Assembly: GCA_019115725.1 (NCBI GenBank)
Contig: DXCY01000198.1
Coordinates: 1-15,486 of the forward strand
Reading direction: 5' to 3'
Source: Candidatus Luteimonas excrementigallinarum
GTDB taxonomy: Bacteria; Pseudomonadota; Gammaproteobacteria; Xanthomonadales; Xanthomonadaceae
DNA length: 15,486 nt
Of this stretch, positions 12,737 through 15,486 are shown piece after piece (the stretch's first letter is position 1; the number at the start of each line of letters is the position of its first letter). The notes under the pieces were generated by a model that was not told the origin of the DNA, did no database searches, and saw only the letters and a program-made list of their open reading frames with translations. Position numbers and translations under genes: made by a program.

Positions 12737-14431
12737 TCAGTCGCGTGCGTCCATCATCCCGTCGCGCGCGGCCTTGAAGGGATTGCCTTCGTACCAGTTC
12801 GGCCACTGGTCCACGTCGTCCACCATCACCCGGCCCACGTCGTACAGGGCTTCCAGATCCTGGATCAGGCCGTCCAGGTTCCACTCGTCGCGGTACACGT
12901 CGCTGGGCTGGTGGTAGCGGGTGGCGTAATCCTCACCGGCCAGACGGCCGCCTTCGGTGCCGCCGTCAACCAGGTCGTTGCCGCCCTTGGCGTAGAGCGC
13001 CGGTACGCCGGCCTTGGCGAAGTTGAAGTGGTCGGAGCGGAAGTAGAAACCGCCCGCCGGGTTGCCTTCCTCCACCAGGGTGCGGCCCTGGGCCGAGGCG
13101 ATCGGCTCGAGGATGTCCTCAAGCTCCGAGTTGCCCATGCCGGTGACCACGAAGTCACGCGACGGCCCGGCCACGCTCATCGCGTCCAGGTTGATCGCGG
13201 CCACGGTGTTCTCCAGCGGGAACGCCGGGTGGGCCACGTAGTACTGCGAGCCCAGCAGGCCGGATTCCTCCAGGGTCACCGCCAGGAAGGCCACCGAACG
13301 CTTCGGTGCCGGCTCGGTGTTGGCGAACCGCTCGGCAATCTCGATGATGCCGGCGATGCCGGTGGCGTTGTCGATGGCACCGCTGTAGATCTGGCCGTCG
13401 TCGTGCTTGCCCAGATGGTCCCAGTGGCCCATGTACACCACCACTTCTTCGGGCTTCTCGGTGCCCGGCAGCACGCCGATCACGTTGCGCGAGGAGGATT
13501 CCACCACTTCGCTTTCCAGCTCGAACGACACCGAGGCCTGCAGCGGCACCGGCTTGAAGTCGGCCGAACTGGCGGCGCGGATCTGCTCATCCAGGTCCAG
13601 GCCGGCGTTGGCGAACAGCTCGCGCGCCACGTCATTGGTGATCCAGCCCTGGGCCGGCAGGCGCGGCGCCGGGTCGTCCTCGGCGCGCAGGTCGAACTGG
13701 GCGCCCGACCACGAGGTGCGCACCACGTCCCAACCGTACGAGGCGCCGGCGGTGTCGTGGATGATCAGCGCCGCTTCCGCGCCCTTGCGCGCTGCTTCTT
13801 CGAACTTGTAGGTCCAGCGGCCGTAGTAGGTCATGCGGTTGCCGTCAAACAGCTCGGCGTCGTCCACATGGAAGCCGGGATCGTTGACCAGCATGACCAC
13901 GGTCTTGCCCTTCACGTCCAGGCCTTCGTAGTCGTTCCAGTCGCGCTCGGGCGCATCCACGCCGTAGCCGACGAACACCAGCTCGCTGTCGTTGACGCTG
14001 ATGGTCTGCTGGCCGGTGCGGGTGCCCAGCATCATGTCGCTGCCGAACTTCAGCTCGCGCTCGCCGTCGGCACCAGCCACGCGCAGCACGGTCGCATCGC
14101 TGGCGGTGGTCTGCACCATCGGCACGGTCTGGTACCAGGAATCGTTATCGCCGGCCGGCTGCAGGCCGATGCGCTCGAACTGGGCGCTGATGTACTCGAC
14201 CGTCTTTTCACCGCCAGGCGAGCCCGGGGCGCGGCCCTCGAATTCGTCCGAGGACAGGGTGCGGGTCATTTCGCGGAAATCGGCCTCGGTGATCTCCGGC
14301 GAGAATTCATGGGTCGCGGCGGCGGTATCGGTCGAGGTGTCGGCACCGGTATCGGTGGCGGGGCGATCGCCACCGCAGGCGGTCAGCGCCAGCGCGGCGG
14401 CCAGCAGGCTGATCGGCATAAATCGTTGCAT
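12737..14431 (-). CDS. M28 family zinc aminopeptidase/metallopeptidase, lipoprotein, with PA-type insert
   Basis: A 564-residue exported peptidase. The N-terminus has a hydrophobic signal and the lipobox LTAC (Cys19), followed by a Thr/Asp/Ala-rich tether, so it is probably a lipoprotein in the envelope. Residues about 140-300 form a protease-associated-type insert (VFVGYGVDAPERDWNDYEG, VKGKTVVMLVND, GAEAALIIHD). The M28 core carries the two-zinc site: His336 and Asp338 in MGHWDHLG, Asp354 in GAIDNATG, Glu388-Glu389 in LEESGLLGS, Asp416 in NLDAMS and His507 in YHQPSD. All are present, so activity is expected, releasing N-terminal residues from peptides; the substrate is unknown. The ATG at 14431 follows CGGAGAT. 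A strong terminator follows the gene, so it stands alone and is separate from the PAAR module. Confidence 0.95.
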   Translation of the reverse strand: MQRFMPISLLAAALALTACGGDRPATDTGADTSTDTAAATHEFSPEITEADFREMTRTLSSDEFEGRAPGSPGGEKTVEYISAQFERIGLQPAGDNDSWYQTVPMVQTTASDATVLRVAGADGERELKFGSDMMLGTRTGQQTISVNDSELVFVGYGVDAPERDWNDYEGLDVKGKTVVMLVNDPGFHVDDAELFDGNRMTYYGRWTYKFEEAARKGAEAALIIHDTAGASYGWDVVRTSWSGAQFDLRAEDDPAPRLPAQGWITNDVARELFANAGLDLDEQIRAASSADFKPVPLQASVSFELESEVVESSSRNVIGVLPGTEKPEEVVVYMGHWDHLGKHDDGQIYSGAIDNATGIAGIIEIAERFANTEPAPKRSVAFLAVTLEESGLLGSQYYVAHPAFPLENTVAAINLDAMSVAGPSRDFVVTGMGNSELEDILEPIASAQGRTLVEEGNPAGGFYFRSDHFNFAKAGVPALYAKGGNDLVDGGTEGGRLAGEDYATRYHQPSDVYRDEWNLDGLIQDLEALYDVGRVMVDDVDQWPNWYEGNPFKAARDGMMDARD

Positions 14432-14461
14432 GCGGAAGATCTCCGAGGGAGGAAACCCCCG

Positions 14462-14467
14462 ATTCTA
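14462..14467 (-). promoter_or_regulatory. possible -10 box for the M28 peptidase gene
   Basis: The minus strand reads TAGAAT, five of six matches to the sigma70 -10 consensus, 30 bases upstream of the ATG. I see no good -35 element at the expected distance. Confidence 0.35.
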
Positions 14468-14497
14468 GCCCGACCCCAACCCGCAGGAGCGCCCACG

Positions 14498-14537
14498 CGC
14501 GCGAGGCCGCTCAAAGCCAACTCGCGGCCAACGCGCG
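14498..14537. other. GC-rich hairpin downstream of the repeat-protein gene
   Basis: GGCCGC (14505-14510) pairs with GCGGCC (14524-14529), and after a small internal bulge the flanking CGCGCG runs (14498-14503 and 14532-14537) can also pair. It lies 20 bases beyond the stop of the 14557 gene on the minus strand. No T-run follows, so termination is only a possibility. Confidence 0.35.
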
Positions 14538-14556
14538 GGCGACGCGCCAACAGGCG

Positions 14557-15291
14557 TCAGTCGCGGGGCGCGCGCGGGGTGGAGAAGGGCGTGGCGGTGG
14601 CGCCGGTGATGGCGCCGGTGCGGGCGGTCTCGTGCACGTACAGGGATACCTCGCGCTCGAAGACCATGGCCCCGTCCACCACTGCGTCGGGGCCGATCAC
14701 GATCCGCGGCAGGCGTTCGCTGCCGATGCGCAGCCAGCTGGTGCCGGGCTTGCGCACGCGCACCTCGCCGTGCACCCGCGAGCCGATCCCCACGGTGATG
14801 TCGCCGGAGACGGTTTCCACATCGCCCGTCACCTCGGTGGCAACCAGGCCGATCCCGGAGCTGACCGTGCTGACGTCGCCATCAACGCGGCCATCGCGAT
14901 CGATGAAGATGCTGCCGCTGACGGTTTCGATGTCGTCACCGGCGCGCAGCCCCCGGCCGGCGTGGATGCTGCCGTTGACGGTGGTCATGCTGTCCACCAC
15001 GGCCTGTTCGCCGAGGTTGATCGCGCCGTTGACGGTGGTCAGGTCGCCGCCCTGGACGCGGTGGCCGGCGCGGATGCCGCCGTTGACGGTGTCGGCGTCG
15101 TTGAAGCGGGCGTCGTCGCCGATGCGGATGCTGCCGTTGACCGTGCTCAGGTTGCGGGCCTGCTGGCCGGCTTCCAGCTCGATGGCGCCATTGACCCGAC
15201 TGATGTCGTCGGCGGCATGGGCGGTGGACAGGACGAAGGTGAGAGCCATGGCCAGCGTCAGCGCGATGGCGGAGCGGAACAGGGTAATCAT
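14557..15291 (-). CDS. exported repeat protein with TVNGS-type repeats, predicted beta-solenoid
   Basis: A 244-residue protein of unknown function. Residues 1-26 are a clear Sec signal peptide ending AHA, so it is periplasmic or surface-exposed. Residues about 33-178 are eight repeats beginning V-N/S-G/S, starting at residues 33, 51, 69, 87, 105, 124, 143 and 161, a period of 18-19. The pattern, such as TVNGSIRIGDDARFNDAD, alternates strands and turns and resembles DUF4097-like or polymer-forming adhesin-type beta-helices. The C-terminal 65 residues (LRIGSERLPRIVIGPDAVVDG and following) continue with a hexapeptide-like flavour. The ATG at 15291 has AGAGGAC about seven bases upstream; a longer frame to 15321 would precede the signal peptide and is rejected. 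It diverges from gpmI and lies upstream of the M28 gene on the same strand. Confidence 0.87.
   Translation of the reverse strand: MITLFRSAIALTLAMALTFVLSTAHAADDISRVNGAIELEAGQQARNLSTVNGSIRIGDDARFNDADTVNGGIRAGHRVQGGDLTTVNGAINLGEQAVVDSMTTVNGSIHAGRGLRAGDDIETVSGSIFIDRDGRVDGDVSTVSSGIGLVATEVTGDVETVSGDITVGIGSRVHGEVRVRKPGTSWLRIGSERLPRIVIGPDAVVDGAMVFEREVSLYVHETARTGAITGATATPFSTPRAPRD
14758..15195 (-). repeat. eight coding repeats of 54-57 bases
   Basis: The eight protein repeats of the 14557 gene are visible in DNA as recurring CCGTTGACGGT-like blocks on the plus strand. Spacing between repeat starts is 18, 18, 18, 18, 19, 19 and 18 codons. The first five carry VNG and the last three VSG or VSS, which suggests two waves of repeat expansion. 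Confidence 0.8.
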
Positions 15292-15317
15292 GGTGATGTC
15301 CTCTGGTGTTGGCCGCG

Positions 15318-15346
15318 GCAACAGCTTGCCTGCACGCGGCTACAAT
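15318..15346 (+). promoter_or_regulatory. probable gpmI promoter
   Basis: TACAAT (15341-15346) matches five of six -10 positions. It has a weak -35, GCAACA (15318-15323), exactly 17 bases upstream. Initiation near 15353 would leave a leader of about 26 bases before the GTG start. Confidence 0.5.
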
Positions 15347-15374
15347 CGCATCTGCCATTCCTCCCAGGTGTCAA
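15345..15374 (-). promoter_or_regulatory. possible promoter of the repeat-protein gene
   Basis: On the minus strand a perfect -35 TTGACA (15374-15369) is followed after 18 bases by TGCGAT (15350-15345), a three-of-six -10. It overlaps the opposing gpmI -10 box by two bases, so the two promoters would compete for polymerase. Confidence 0.4.
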
Positions 15375-15378
15375 CAAC

Positions 15379-15486
15379 GTGTCCGCAGCCCCGCACAGCC
15401 CGAAACCGGTGGTCCTCCTGATCCTCGATGGGTGGGGGCACCGTGAAGACCCCCGCGACAACGCCATTGCCCAGGCCGAGATCCCC
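15379..15486 (+). CDS. gpmI: 2,3-bisphosphoglycerate-independent phosphoglycerate mutase, N-terminal part
   Basis: The first 36 codons of gpmI, cut off by the window end. The enzyme interconverts 3- and 2-phosphoglycerate in glycolysis and gluconeogenesis, using two manganese ions and a phosphoserine. After a short leader (MSAAPHSPK) the protein reads VVLLILDGWGHRED and then NAIAQAEIP. These match the conserved N-terminus of the family, where the Asp of LDGWG binds metal. The catalytic serine lies beyond the window. GTG at 15379 is the only reasonable start; AGG lies about ten bases upstream. The gene diverges from the exported repeat-protein gene. Confidence 0.9.
   Translation, partial: MSAAPHSPKPVVLLILDGWGHREDPRDNAIAQAEIP

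Noticed and set aside
14758..15195. CRISPR-like array suggested by recurring GTTGACGG blocks
   Set aside because: The periodicity is 54-57 bases in frame with a coding sequence and reflects protein repeats; spacers are not unique and repeats are diverged.
12635..15421. A 928-codon open frame on the plus strand
   Set aside because: It lies wholly antisense to the M28 gene and the repeat-protein gene, is rich in His/Arg/Gly/Val of low complexity, shows no motif, and has no ribosome site. Long antisense frames are expected at this GC content.

Overview
The window looks like chromosomal DNA of a GC-rich gammaproteobacterium, most likely a member of the Xanthomonadaceae (Lysobacter/Luteimonas/Stenotrophomonas type). 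I infer this from protein sequence character, the mixed ATG/GTG/TTG starts, and gene pairings such as pyrE next to an exonuclease III/Crc relative and anmK–M23 peptidase–tyrS. No database search was possible, so the genus is not fixed.

Left part (1-6223). The 3' end of an ATP-dependent DNA ligase is followed by the zinc-ribbon protein YjdM, then convergently by a secreted coiled-coil protein and pyrE on the minus strand. Divergent from pyrE is a di-heme cytochrome c peroxidase. Its upstream region carries an FNR/Anr-like box, a triplicated 15-base repeat and an 11-base inverted repeat. A strong terminator ends it directly in front of xth (exonuclease III, Crc-like but with its nuclease residues intact). 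xth overlaps ampG, the muropeptide permease, by four bases. A small possibly DNA-binding protein follows.

Middle (6224-10357). On the minus strand an M23 endopeptidase and anmK (anhydro-MurNAc kinase) form a likely operon with a good sigma70 promoter. tyrS diverges from it. AmpG, AnmK and the M23 enzyme together give this stretch a peptidoglycan turnover and recycling theme.

Accessory module (10448-12564, minus strand). This is the most interesting part. Four tightly packed genes run PAAR spike protein with a C-terminal beta domain, then a PGRP/AmpD-fold amidase without a signal peptide, then two paralogous small exported proteins with four matched cysteines. ATGA, one-base and TTGA junctions couple them. 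The layout fits a type VI secretion cargo: spike tip, peptidoglycan-cutting toxin and two related periplasmic immunity candidates. No VgrG, Hcp or adaptor gene is in the window. Two tandem terminators separate the module from the gene upstream.

Right part (12737-15486). An exported M28 peptidase with a PA-type insert and an exported protein built of eight 18-19-residue TVNGS-type repeats lie on the minus strand. The 5' end of gpmI (phosphoglycerate mutase) diverges at the window edge from overlapping promoters.

I found no rRNA, tRNA, CRISPR array, insertion sequence or integrase. No stretch longer than 300 bases lacks a gene.
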